64,000 nt of DNA from Agrypnia vestita. Lineage: Eukaryota; Arthropoda; Insecta; Trichoptera; Phryganeidae. Every line of letters begins with the position of its first letter. The first letter of the stretch is position 1. The position numbers and the translations under genes were made by a program. The DNA lies in NCBI GenBank assembly GCA_016648135.1, contig JADDOH010003994.1, positions 220,000 through 283,999 on the forward strand. Direction: 5' to 3'. Positions 46,707-56,740 of the stretch are shown one piece after another. The notes under the pieces were generated by a model that searched no databases, was not told the DNA's origin, and saw nothing but the letters and a program-made list of their open reading frames with translations.

Positions 46707-47640
46707 CATCTAGAATCCACGTTTGAACTGAAGTGGTTAGACACTTCTTAAATTTCACTTACAAAACTGTATCTTCCATTCCCTTAGAATCTCGGGCTGT
46801 GATAATGTCGGACAAAGCTTGCCCTGAGCCTCTGTTGCGCCTATTTGTTATAAATATGTTTGTCTTCCCCCACTATGTACTATGAACAGATTGAGCAGGT
46901 CGGACAACGTGGGACGCGCTATTGGTAGGTTTCTTACTTGTGTTTTGAATATAACGTATGCTATTATATCTTGTAAATCTGTCATAAATGGGTGCCGCAT
47001 GTGGTTGTGCTGACACTGTTCTAAGCTGCTATTATGAGATGTTGATAATCAAAGCGGGCGGAATCTTTAGCGTATGCCGTTAACTTGGCAACGATTGTAT
47101 TGTTTTATATTACAGTATTTTAACCCCGGTGGTATTATAGTTATGGCGGTGCAATGTAAGGGAGTTTTGCTACTAGCGTTTATTCCTCAGCTACGCCGCA
47201 TATAGTTGGCTTTTAGGCCGACTCAGGACGTGGACGATATCGGCTATCTCTCGTATAGGCGAAACTGTAGAATTCTGGAACGGTTTCTAGAAGGGCCAAA
47301 GTAATTTCGGAAATATGTTAAAACATAAATATATATATATATATATATATAAATGTCTCTGGCATTTCGTCTATAAGTGTTCGAAGATTATACGTGGATT
47401 TCGTGTCGATAACGGTTAGGCGTTCTATCATCTTTAGTAAATAAATACCTTATGTTAATTACGAGTACGGATTAGTTTCGTGCGTGTGTTACTTCCATAG
47501 TTAGGTAAGAATTCGTTCTATATTAGTCTAGTCGCGTTAATAAGAATACGAATCTCACCACATATCAAAAGAATTTTGGATAGCTACGGACACAACGGAG
47601 GGGGAATTTTCCTAACCACTAGATAGATCACGACTGGCCA

Positions 47641-48607
47641 ATTTTGAAAATATAAATTCTTAACAAAAAAATAATAATATTAGCTTTCATGTAAATATAC
47701 TTCCGAAGTTCTAAGTTTGACTTAAGTTTTCATCTAGAAGCTTAAAGCATAAAGTGTGTGCTTAAAAGTCACAAAAGTCGTAATAAAGCTTAATTCGGTA
47801 GCTTAAAGTCTCAAGCTTTGGGCTTTTCGTAAAACTTATATTATTAAACTTTATAGTTAGGTATTTAGCTTAGGTGTACAGGTAGTTTACCTTACAATGC
47901 GGTGACATCTATACACTGTTGGGAATGATAAATTTAAATCATAAATGTCGAAAGCATAGTAGGGTGATTGTGCTAGTAGTTGTAGTAGTAGTAGTAGTGC
48001 TAGCCATTTTACAAAAAAGTCATCTTTGGAATATCATCGTAAGTTCATTTTTGAAAGGTGGTTTAGAAAAACACGTATGTATTAAAGAACAGGGAGTTTA
48101 TTTTTACTTTATTTATTGCTTTTTAAAATCAGCCAAACCATAAAAATTAAAATAATATTTTAATGAAAAATGGCTGTTTTTCTAGTAGTCGGCCACCTAT
48201 GCGTCAGTAGTCGGCCATCAGATTTTAGCACAGGGCCGCCAGACGTCCTTAGTTCATTTAGTTCATGTGTTTACCGATAAATGCTACTTATACAGTGCAA
48301 ACAAATTAATTCAACTTCTACTTAAAGTTTTAAAATGTTCTTAACGACGTTTCCGAAAAACCAGAATAAAAATTGATAGATCATAACCATCGGCATTTAT
48401 TTTATGTCTACTTAAATGATACCTAAAATAAACGCAAGATGGTGCAGTTTTGTGTTTCTTTCGCGGAATAGTGGCCGACTTCTTAGCATTCAAAAATATT
48501 ATTGAATTATATTGCGAGTGTCAAGTTTATTCAAGGCGAAATCACCCTAGTATAGAATAAAGAAAGCAAGGTACATAAATATAACTTTCTAAATTTGCAG
48601 TCGATAA
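47641..48607. other. AT-rich stretch, nothing recognised
   Basis: A short GTA/TAG-type trinucleotide run lies at about 47974-48000. No gene is supported. Confidence 0.4.
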
Positions 48608-48772
48608 TGGGTGGAATCGTGAACGTTAAATAGTGTACAGTGATCATTCAAAGCAGCCAACACGTATACATCCAAAAATGACTTTCGTATAAAAAGCTTC
48701 TTCTATAATTTATCTAAATGATCGCTGTGGAGACAAAATCCATTAAATGTGTTCTTAAAATTTTTAATTTAC
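48608..48772 (+). repeat. MITE family A, right-half copy A7
   Basis: GGGTGGAATCGTGAACGTTA, ACAGTGATCATTCAAAGC, TCCAAAAATGACTTTCGTAT, TTCTATAATTTATCTAAATG and ACAAAATCCATTAAATGTGT, the right half of family A and its extension past the inverted arm. Confidence 0.65.
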
Positions 48773-48824
48773 CTACTCAAAAATTTGTAAAATTAAATCT
48801 TTTCATTTTTAACCCGGGCGTCTT

Positions 48825-48975
48825 ATAGCTAGTAGAAAAAAATTGGGGAAATCTTATTCATTCAATTTTGAATAGAAAATATTCTTTAGACTTTGGGTGG
48901 AATTTCAACAGTTAATGAGATAAGCTACCTCAAATATGGTACCTTTTTCTCAGTATTTCTGACTTTTCTTTTGTA
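48825..48975 (+). repeat. Dispersed repeat family E, copy 2
   Basis: Shares TTCAATTTTGAATAGAAAAT and flanking blocks with 15955-16105 in the same orientation. It is about 50 bases right of MITE A copy A7. Confidence 0.6.
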
Positions 48976-49354
48976 AAACGTAAGAATATCATGAAATCAA
49001 TTTATATTAAATATCAAAAATTCATTCGCTTTGATATAAGTCAAATAAAATTATTAAAACCTTGCAGAAATGTAACCGAGGTTTTTTCCTTGGTAGGTAC
49101 CAATTTCCTCATTTTTTCCGTTTTGCTACTCACGTTCATATAGATTATTGGCATTAAGCAATACAAATACTACTCCTTAATTTATGGAATTATCTATGAT
49201 CTTTCAAATCAATATCGCCGATGCGTGAGTTTAATCTAATAGAATTTTTAATAAAAATAACTGAAAACAAAACGTAGTCATACTTCACTATGTATATCTC
49301 CATGTCGGTCTGTTCGGTAAGTATAGGTCTTTTCATATAAGCTTGCAATTGAGT
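48976..49354. other. AT-rich stretch, nothing recognised
   Basis: No gene or repeat is supported. Confidence 0.4.
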
Positions 49355-49356
49355 TA

Positions 49357-49477
49357 GTGTGTGTACAGTGCGTAGTACGCGCATTGTTTCGTTGTGTTAA
49401 GTTTACGGATACAAGAGGGGCATATCTGTAAACTTAATACAACGAAACAATGCGCGTATTACGCACTGTACTCACAC
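49357..49477. mobile_element. Palindromic TA-flanked MITE
   Basis: The two arms (49355-49406 and 49428-49479) are near-perfect reverse complements over 52 bases, for example TGTACAGTGCG with CGCACTGTACT and GCGCATTGTTTCGTTGT with ACAACGAAACAATGCGC, around a 21-base centre. TA stands at both ends (49355-49356 and 49478-49479), the signature of a Tc1/mariner-type MITE. Its right TA is also the left target site of the 2.8-kb transposon that follows. Confidence 0.8.
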
Positions 49478-49479
49478 TA

Positions 49480-52304
49480 GGGTGTCCCAGGCTAAAAGGG
49501 TGAATTTTTTTTTTTCGAATTTCAAAACGCATACCCTCCATTTTTTTTTCATTTGACTCCAAAAATTAAATATTAAATATTATTGAGATCGGATAACGAT
49601 AACCCGTGCCGACTTGACGTCAAAGTTTAAGTTGAAAAGTTAGAATGGAGCTATAGGGACATTGTAGAGTTCATTATTTATATTCAGTAAATAAAACACA
49701 TTTATAATATTTATTATGTATTTATAGTAAAAGACACATTAATCATTAAATTTCCTTTTCAAAGTTTGCTTTTTACAATCAGGATATACGTTTCTGTGTT
49801 CTTGTACGCAACGTAATAAAAATTGTTTTTGCTCCTCTTCAACAGTGATTAAACCATGAAAGTCTTGCATTAATTTAACCATTCTTTTTGCCGTATCATT
49901 AACGGCTCTCAGTGTAAATAGCTTCCTTTTAGCTTGTTGGAACGAATCATTATTTGACCATAAAGAAGGGCTCTTCTTCAGAAATCTGTCATCAATTTTG
50001 AGTCGATTAAATAGGAAATTGCTTTTGACAGAGACGAAGTCATCGATGTTTTTCTCTGAAATTAAAACAGAAGGAACAGTTGTCAATCGTATGGTAAACT
50101 ATATAAGAAAATCGAAGCATAATTTACATATAAGACATACCAAAAAGTGGGCTACAAAGTTCTTCTTTGGATGCAATGTAACGTTTATCGTGGGCTGATG
50201 GGTTTTCTTTAGCTAAGTTAGCAACCATTTTTACTTTAGTTTATTGATCGACATCATCGTCAAATAAAGATAAAACAGACACTTCATCTGTCAAATACCA
50301 TAAATGCTGGCAAAACTTCTGTAAAACTGCTTTGGAAATGCTTGTTTCGTAAGCTTTCATGGACTTCAAAATGCATAAGTCCTGATAAGGTGCTTTTACT
50401 GCTAAAATTCATTGGAGCCAGAATTTGACGTAGGATGTCACGATAAACAGACAGACATCCAACAGAGCTGCCTTATCCTTGTTTTAAATTCTGAATTGGG
50501 AGCTTAGTAATGATATTTTAACGAATAAATGGCTCTCGCCATCCACCAAGCTTGGTGCATAGCACGTGGTGGCTGAATCTTAAATTTCTTCTCTGTATCT
50601 CCGCCGAGAAATATTATTGAAAGCTCAATTAATTCACTGTAGTCATCTCTAGCTATTTCTTTAGTCAATTCAAGTCGGTAGAATTCTAGCAGTTTATCGA
50701 TTTCTGAAACATTTAAACAAGATAGCTTTTCTGTACAGATTTGTATTTTTTCGGCATCGACATTTTTCCAGTTTTCTCGGATCTTTTCAAACAACGGAAT
50801 GTCTGGGCTTTTAGTTACTTGGCTGATTTTCGCTTCAATCACACTTTATAATACTTGTTCGTAGACGTGATGACGGCAAGCAAAAATAAGCATTTCCCTA
50901 TCCAGTTTTTGTTCGAGAAGCACACATGCATCATTTATACGGCCTGTATTTAAAGCAGTAGTATCAGAACAGAGAATCTGCACTCTGTCCTCGAGATTCC
51001 AGTTGATAATGGCATTCCAAACTGCCTGTGCCTGTTCGCTTTCTGATGAGCTGTCCAATTTTGGCACAGCGATAAGTTTTTCATTATCATCATATGAAAT
51101 AATTATCAGGAGGCGTTCTTCTTTAGATTAATGTGAATCTAGAGCCGGCAATAGTTTGCTATCCCAGTGGACAGTTACCTTATCCGGGATATTGTTTTGA
51201 AAATTAACTTTTATAGCTTCCGCCCGCTCTCTTCACATTTCTGTACGAATTCTATGGATTGAGGACTTGCTTATAGAAAAGTCATCCGTGTTATGCCCTA
51301 GTGCCTCAATAGTAGCTTCAATTATAAATACAGAATCCCTCACACTTAACTGAAATCTATCTAATGCGGCAACCAACTTCGGAGTTATGAAATTTTTCCG
51401 CATACAAGTTTTATCGGGCTGAGAGGAAGCCCCACTTAGGCTGGGTCTATTTTCTTGTAAATCTATTATTTCAGAATCAGAAGATGAGTTTTTTTGTGGT
51501 GGTTCATAAGATGATGTCGATGGAGCTAACGATGAAAAATATTTAGCACGTCGCTTTTCCTCCTCAATGTTTCTAAGGCGCGCCTTCTCATCTTTTTCTG
51601 TAAGTTTTTTGTCCACTCCGGCTAAGTGACCAGGCCGACCTGGTTCTCTTTGGCGCTCCAAGAAGATCCTATCTTCATTTATTTTAATAAGCTGAAGCGC
51701 ATCGGCATGAGCAATGTCAAACAAATTGTCTAAGTTGGAAAGAAACTCTTGTCGACGTTGTTCAAACACTTCTTGTGTTTTTTTCGCATTTTTTTGCAAA
51801 TCTCTCCAAACTTGGTATAATGGAACTAGTTTCTTAACACAGTTAGGTAATGATTTAGTCGGTATACGTGCCTTTTCCCAGTAAATAATACACTCACGAA
51901 TAGTAAGATTTGCACTTCCATTGACACTTAAATTCACTTCACGAATATTATAAAACAAAACTCCCAGTACTTGTCCATTAGAAGGAAGTTAAGAACCGGT
52001 GATTTGATATTTTACGTCTGCTATTAAAAATATCTCCTTTTTAGAACTTCGTAACTCCACTGACATGTTGATTACTCAAAAGTAAACGCTATTACTAATA
52101 AAATAAACAAGTAATAAGAAGCAAGCAATGCGAGATTTCCGTCGCGCCGTACCGTGCAAGCACAGACACATTTCGCTGCAAGTCGGCACGGGTTGTCGTG
52201 ATCCTAAGTACGCAAAACTTTATTTTTAAATGTTTTGAGACCATTCAAACAAAATAAGAGGGTATGCATTAAAAAAATATCACTTTCATTTTTTTGGGAC
52301 ACCC
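49480..52304 (-). mobile_element. 2.8-kb DNA transposon with GGGTGTCCC ends, class unassigned
   Basis: The left end GGGTGTCCCAGGCTAAAAGG and the right end, reversed, GGGTGTCCCAAAAAAATGAA begin identically and share a subterminal block GCATACCCTC about 45 bases inside. TA flanks both ends (49478-49479 and 52305-52306). The interior carries one decayed minus-strand gene with the order expected of a single transposase. The length, terminal repeats, TA duplication and coding content define an almost full-length but dead copy. The protein is unlike mariner, piggyBac, P or hAT; it resembles uncharacterised transposase-like proteins that I associate with many insects and cnidarians. Confidence 0.8.
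49739..51958 (-). pseudogene. Transposase-like protein with RNase H-like motifs, inactivated
   Basis: The minus-strand frame from the ATG at 51958 stays in register to about 50504, interrupted by three stops (near 51233, 51128 and 50843). N-terminal ~70 residues contain IYWEKARIPTKSLPNCVKKL; next come a charged linker with ERQREPGRPGHLAG and a serine-rich stretch. After the first stop come VTVHWDSKLLPALDS and ILCSDTTALNTGRINDACVL then FACRHHVYEQVL, which look like the first and second acidic positions of a DDE/RNase H-like fold. Further on, ARDDYSELIELSIIFLG and MHQAWWMARAIYSLK follow. A frame-shifted stretch leads to the C-terminus 50086-49739, with RAVNDTAKRMVKLMQDFHGL and EEQKQFLLRCVQEHR. 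The catalytic roles are inferred. Confidence 0.7.
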
Positions 52305-52307
52305 TAA

Positions 52308-53057
52308 TGTTCATGTATTAGTTTCACTAAAAATATTCAAAAAATAGAATTTGTTTATAAACTGGATGACGTTCCACTCGCTAAAGTCGATTCAATAAGG
52401 GACCTGGGCGTCATGCTAGATTCTAAACTCACTTTTAGAAACCACTTTGATAATATCACAGACAAGGCATATACTATGTTGGGATTTATCACCAGAATTA
52501 CTCACAACTTTAAAAATCCTCAAAGTCTAAAAATTCTCTACACATCACTAGTAAAAAGTATATTGGAATATTCGTCAGTTATTTGGTCACCTTATTACAC
52601 AACACATGTTACGAGAATCGAGAGAGTGCAGCAAAAGTTTCTACGTATTTTGTCATACAAAGCTTGTCAACACAACAACCTTCACAGCTACGAAGATCGA
52701 CTTGCCTTTTTCAAGATACACATACTTGAATCCCGACGGAAAATATCCGATCTCGTTGTGCTACACAAGATTCTCAGCGGAGCTATCGATTCTCTCTGTC
52801 TATCTGATATATATTTGCATGTTAAACCCCGTATAAGAAACCCGGAGTTCTTTAGAATAAGCCAGCACACTAATAATGTCAATTATTCAAACACTAAATA
52901 TACAATACACATAAATGTACATGTAAAATATACATGTTACTAGAGCGTGCCGAAGACACTTGTAATTGGGATAATGGGCATAGTCTTTACTATATGTAAT
53001 GTTTATTATCAGAGTATCATGTACCTATTATCCTGTTAGTGTCTCTAATAAATAAAA
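52308..53057 (+). pseudogene. LINE ORF2 C-terminal fragment
   Basis: The open frame 52308-52943 begins CSCISFTKN, then DSIRDLGVMLDSKLTFRNHF, KILYTSLVKSILEYSSVIWS, IERVQQKFLRILSYK and DLVVLHKILSG before a stop. This is the end of the reverse transcriptase domain and the region behind it in jockey/CR1-type LINEs. It is uninterrupted over 211 codons, so decay is slight. A 3' UTR and a TAATAAATAAAATTAAAAA tail end near 53057. The 5' side is cut at the border of the 2.8-kb transposon at 52306; no earlier RT sequence appears to the left of that transposon. Confidence 0.85.
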
Positions 53058-53094
53058 TTAAAAATGCCATTAACCTCATAACTCAAATGTCACT

Positions 53095-53541
53095 TCTATA
53101 TATAAAACTCGATGTCTGTCTGTCTGTTCTCTATACAAATCTATACCGTTTATCCGATTCGATTCAAAATTTGCATACTTATGCTTTAGGACCCGGCGGG
53201 TAACATAAGCGACATTCCCCCTATTCTTTCCCCTCTCCTAATATATTTTCGATGCAAATCTGTATCGTTTGACTGATCGGACTCAAAATTTGGAAACTTA
53301 TTCTTTAGGACTCGGCGGGTAACATAGGCGACATTTCCTCCCTATTCTTTCACCCCTTCCCCTTCCCATGATATATTTTTAATTATATGAACGGTATAGA
53401 TTTGATATATTTTTAATTATTCGAACGGTACCTATAGATTTGATGCAAATCTATACCGTTCGAATCGAACCTTTCTTTCCCCCCACAAATTGACTTTAAA
53501 CTTAATCCTTAACCCATGCAACGCCGGGTACGAACAGCTAG
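53095..53541 (+). mobile_element. Helitron-like non-autonomous element, copy 1
   Basis: It starts TCTATATATAAAACTCGATG and ends CGCCGGGTACGAACAGCTAG, between T on the left and T on the right: a TC start and CTAG end without terminal inverted repeats or target duplication. Internal GACCCGGCGGGTAACATAAG and ACTCGGCGGGTAACATAGGC repeat in tandem, each followed by pyrimidine-rich CCCCT stretches. Near the end, TTCGAACGGTA and TACCGTTCGAA form an inverted pair. Structure and end motif fit Helitrons (or Helentrons); no Rep/helicase is encoded. Confidence 0.65.
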
Positions 53542-53700
53542 TATTGTATAAAATAAGTCGGTGCTAGAATTATTTCAAAAGTTAGAAGAAATTAGTTTAT
53601 TTCACACACATCTGTTAATTTCTTCATCCAAAGAGTTAAAATATTATTGACTATTGACAGATATCTTGAGTGTTAGGGTAACAATCGTCAAATAGCAATC

Positions 53701-53956
53701 ATGTTAGGTACATTTCGTCCTCCTCTTTTACCCCTTCCCCTCCTCCTGATATATTTTCGATGCAAATCTATAGCGTTCGACCGATCGGACCCAAATTTTG
53801 TAAACTTATTCGTTAGGACCCGTCAGGTAAAAAAAGTGACATTTCCATCCTCCCCTTTTACCTTTTCTCCACCCCCTGATATATTTTCGATGCAAATCTA
53901 TTCCCCCCACAAATTTATTTTCAACGTAATCCTTAACGCCGGGTACGAATAGCTAG
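53701..53956 (+). mobile_element. Helitron-like element, copy 2 (left-truncated)
   Basis: Repeats the internal unit of copy 1 (GATATATTTTCGATGCAAAT, TAGGACCCGTCAGGTAA) and ends CGCCGGGTACGAATAGCTAG followed by T. The left end is missing. Same orientation as copy 1, about 160 bases away. Confidence 0.6.
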
Positions 53957-54301
53957 TTTATAATAATACAAACCTATAGATGTCACCGTCACGTACAATG
54001 TCCGATTAAATAAGGCGACAGCTTTTATTTTTTTTGTACAATTAAAATAATGAATGTTATTATATAAAATATAAAAAAATTATAAAATTATTGTATTGTC
54101 ATTCGGAATACGTCTCTCTGGCAATCTCAGATAAGTTCGCGGCTTACCATAAGTGAAGCTAAAGGTTTGTTGAATAAAGCGGATAATAGGACGTTCTAAC
54201 TGACCCCAAATGACATAAAAAAAAGCCAGGAGAACGAAAAAAGAGTTTGATACCTACTGCAAACGACACCGACGTAAATTTCTGCATTAGTTCAGGCGAA
54301 A
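53957..54301. other. Stretch without a recognised feature
   Basis: No gene or repeat is seen. Confidence 0.35.
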
Positions 54302-54481
54302 CTACGACAGGTTTATGTGGCTAGAAACGTAATCGCGAGGTTTAAGGTCAATTGCGCAATTCAGTATTTCCTGCAGTGTCCAGGCGCGGTCGGCCGTGAA
54401 ATCGCTGGCAGCCATCAAATCGTCATCTTCGAGACGAGATTGGCGTCTGTGCCTACTGGGGTCGGCTGTAAACTGCTCTGG
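54302..54481 (-). CDS. Unidentified acidic open frame, possible exon
   Basis: On the minus strand a 59-codon frame reads PEQFTADPSRHRRQSRLEDD then DLMAASDFTADRAWTLQEIL and CAIDLKPRDYVSSHINLS before a stop. The composition and the GC-richer sequence look coding. Its upstream limit is a TAA that coincides with the target duplication of the MITE at 54486, so the original frame could have begun on the other side of that insertion. No start codon and no known family. Confidence 0.25.
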   Translation of the reverse strand, partial: PEQFTADPSRHRRQSRLEDDDLMAASDFTADRAWTLQEILNCAIDLKPRDYVSSHINLS

Positions 54482-54485
54482 TTAA

Positions 54486-54630
54486 GGCCCGGTTGTTTCA
54501 AGTTCGATCAAAGTAAGCGGTCGAGCAAAGCATAGATTTTTACGAAAACGGACCGTCTGATTGGTGGAGAACGTAAAAATCTATGCTTTTAAAGAACGCT
54601 TACTTTAATCCAACTTGAAACAACCGGCCC
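54486..54630. mobile_element. Harbinger-like MITE family B, copy 2
   Basis: Ends GGCCCGGTTGTTTCAAGTT and, reversed, GGGCCGGTTGTTTCAAGTTG with TAA on both sides (54483-54485 and 54631-54633). The arms continue as AAAGTAAGCG and GCATAGATTTTTACG, forming a long fold. TTTACGAAAACGGA and ATTGGTGGAGAA recall the TTTTCGTAAAAATC and TTTTCACCAATC of copy 1. Non-coding. Confidence 0.8.
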
Positions 54631-54633
54631 TAA

Positions 54634-55030
54634 GCCGGTGCGCATGCGCATTGGACGAGATTTTTAGCGTATGTCATCAAAATTGTTTTCATTCAATTTT
54701 TTGATTTTATAGTGTCGGTGATGATCTACCCTTTCCACATTTCAAGAAACAGTTCTCCACATTCCAGATACATAACCCACCCACCTTTTCGTCTATCCTG
54801 TGACACGTCTATTGTACTACATATGCATATGTATACAGGATATACATATGACATGGAGGAGACATGACAGGAGTGTGTACAATACAGATTTGTTATCTAA
54901 AGCTAGCACGTACACAGTACTCCCGCCAATGCAATTTAATTACACAGCATGTATTGAAAAAATCGTTTTATATTATTTTAACCAATAAAAATGCAATGTT
55001 TTTAAAGGCACCTAGTATAACAATCTGCGC
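54634..55030. other. Stretch without a recognised feature
   Basis: ATATGCATAT and TATACATATG repeats lie at 54822-54850. No gene is supported. Confidence 0.35.
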
Positions 55031-55333
55031 TATTCTGAAAATAGCAATATTGAGATGTAAAATCTTTATCCCAATCTTGACAGGTATGTATAACATTGTA
55101 TTTCCGCCAATTTCGATGTTTTAAGTTTGACTTGTTTGAAATTAATGAATTCAATCAATCAGAAAGCTCTAACGCGTAAACAAACCTTAAGTTATTCACA
55201 ATTATGAATAATGAACTTTCTAATTAATTGAATTCATTAATTTCAAACCTGTCAGACACAAAACGGTGTCACAATGCTATACAATAACTGTCAAGATACA
55301 GGAAATAGCAATATTTCTTAGTTCAGAATACGG
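55031..55333. repeat. Foldback family C, copy 1
   Basis: The left arm ATTCTGAAAATAGCAATATT, TCTTGACAGGTATGTATA, GTTTGAAATTAATGAATTCA, ATCAATCAGAAAGCT is matched on the right, reversed, by ATTCTGAACTAAGAAATATT, TCTTGACAGTTATTGTATAG, GTTTGAAATTAATGAATTCA, ATTAATTAGAAAGTT. Each arm is about 135 bases. The inner part of the right half recurs at 34150-34346. No coding content. Confidence 0.85.
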
Positions 55334-56740
55334 ATGAATGTTTTAATTGCCACATAATCTACTTTTATCAAAGGTTTTTTATATTAAATCACCGTTTTTA
55401 AAATCTTTGAGTCAATCGGGTGGGTCGTGTATAAAATAAAAAAACAATGGGATGTTGTAAGAAATATAATATTTATTTTGTTACATTATTGTTTCAAAAC
55501 CGAATTGCATTCTTTTTCGCCGCTTAAATCTTCATCACTAGAAGAATCTGATGATTCACTATCGAAATGTCCTACTCTTATCATCATCTAGTCCATCAGT
55601 GAAATTATCTAGTTTTGGTTCGAGTTCTATATATTTTTCCTCACGTTGTCATTTAATTACGCCATTTATATAAAACTACGTCTTGCCAATAATGTGACAT
55701 AATTTACTAGAATCGTAAGACAGAATTTACTGAGATATTAGAGAATATGTGCCGATTACCGCGGCACGTATGAAAATAAACTTTACAAATAATTCGAAAA
55801 AAAAAAGTAAAAAAGTGTTTACCAGATTCTATTTATTATCGTTAGATGATAGATTTCGACTAAGCGCACTTTTGGTAACGTTTTCAAGTATTTAAGATAA
55901 AACCAAACAGGGAATATAACAAAACATCACCCTGTATTTCGTGATAGTAGTAAAAACAAAACAATAACAGTCTCTGTCATGCTCATAAGCTTCACCGCGT
56001 GCGAGAGAGACAGAGAGATTTTTCGAAATGCGTATGCAGTGCGACGTCACCCCGTGCGCTTGCGCGGGTGACAGGGCGGGAAATATGTGTACACGCCAGC
56101 TTTAGATAACCGACCGATATTGACGATGTCACATAATATGTATTGTACTTAGTCCTGGAAAATTTCTTGTAGACTCTTTCTAATTATACCACTGATGTAA
56201 ACGAATATCGAACGCTGTAAGAACACCGTAAGTAACGAAATATAAAAGTCATCATGTGTTATGGAGATGTAGAAAACAAGTTTATCGTCAGAAAGCCTTT
56301 TGGCAAAATTAATTTCTTCTGACAAAAAGTACTGTTCGAGGTAAATTACTTATCCCGTTAAGAATATACTATAGAATCGGCTGATCGTCAGAAATATCTG
56401 TGGCATCTTACATAAGTTGTACATTTCCACACCATAATAATGAAAAATTGAATACAAACGATTTAAATGACACATGACACATCAAAAATCGCGCGTAGTT
56501 CGCACGATTAAACCGGATCCACAGTTTAAACTGTCGCCGCCAAGATAACTGGCTCTAAGGCGTGTAATTACAGGGTAAACCAGTTTACTGATAAATGAAG
56601 AAGTTTATTTTTATATAGATTAATTTAAAACAATTAAGTAAAGTGAAACGAAAATGTGAAGGAATCATTAAAATATCTCTCTACAAATGAAAAAGTAATG
56701 AGACTAAATTTGCGCTGCCAAAATAATTTCGTTTCATGCG
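55334..56740. other. AT-rich stretch with a small CpG-rich patch
   Basis: The patch 56025-56095 contains GCGACGTCACCCCGTGCG and a GTCACCC/GGGTGAC hairpin. No gene is supported elsewhere. Confidence 0.35.

Larger units (their letters stand above)
41371..47640. other. GC-richer complex repeat block of unknown origin
   Basis: About 6.3 kb that stands out from its AT-rich surroundings in base composition and CpG content and contains at least four repeat arrays, listed separately. Open frames are short; the longest non-repeat one (45833-46075, reading RSPYVLSLPLARRARIPDM) has no family that I recognise. The left part (41450-41700) has CpG-rich, promoter-like sequence with TTTTCAGCTTGGAGGTCGG. Neither long terminal repeats nor a target duplication could be found. 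Possibilities are a large non-autonomous retroelement with repeat-rich untranslated regions, a satellite nest, or a non-coding RNA locus. Confidence 0.5.

Noticed and set aside
41371..47640. Complete LTR retrotransposon
   Set aside because: No matching pair of terminal repeats, primer-binding site, or gag/pol motifs could be found, although a G12 tract and promoter-like patches are present.
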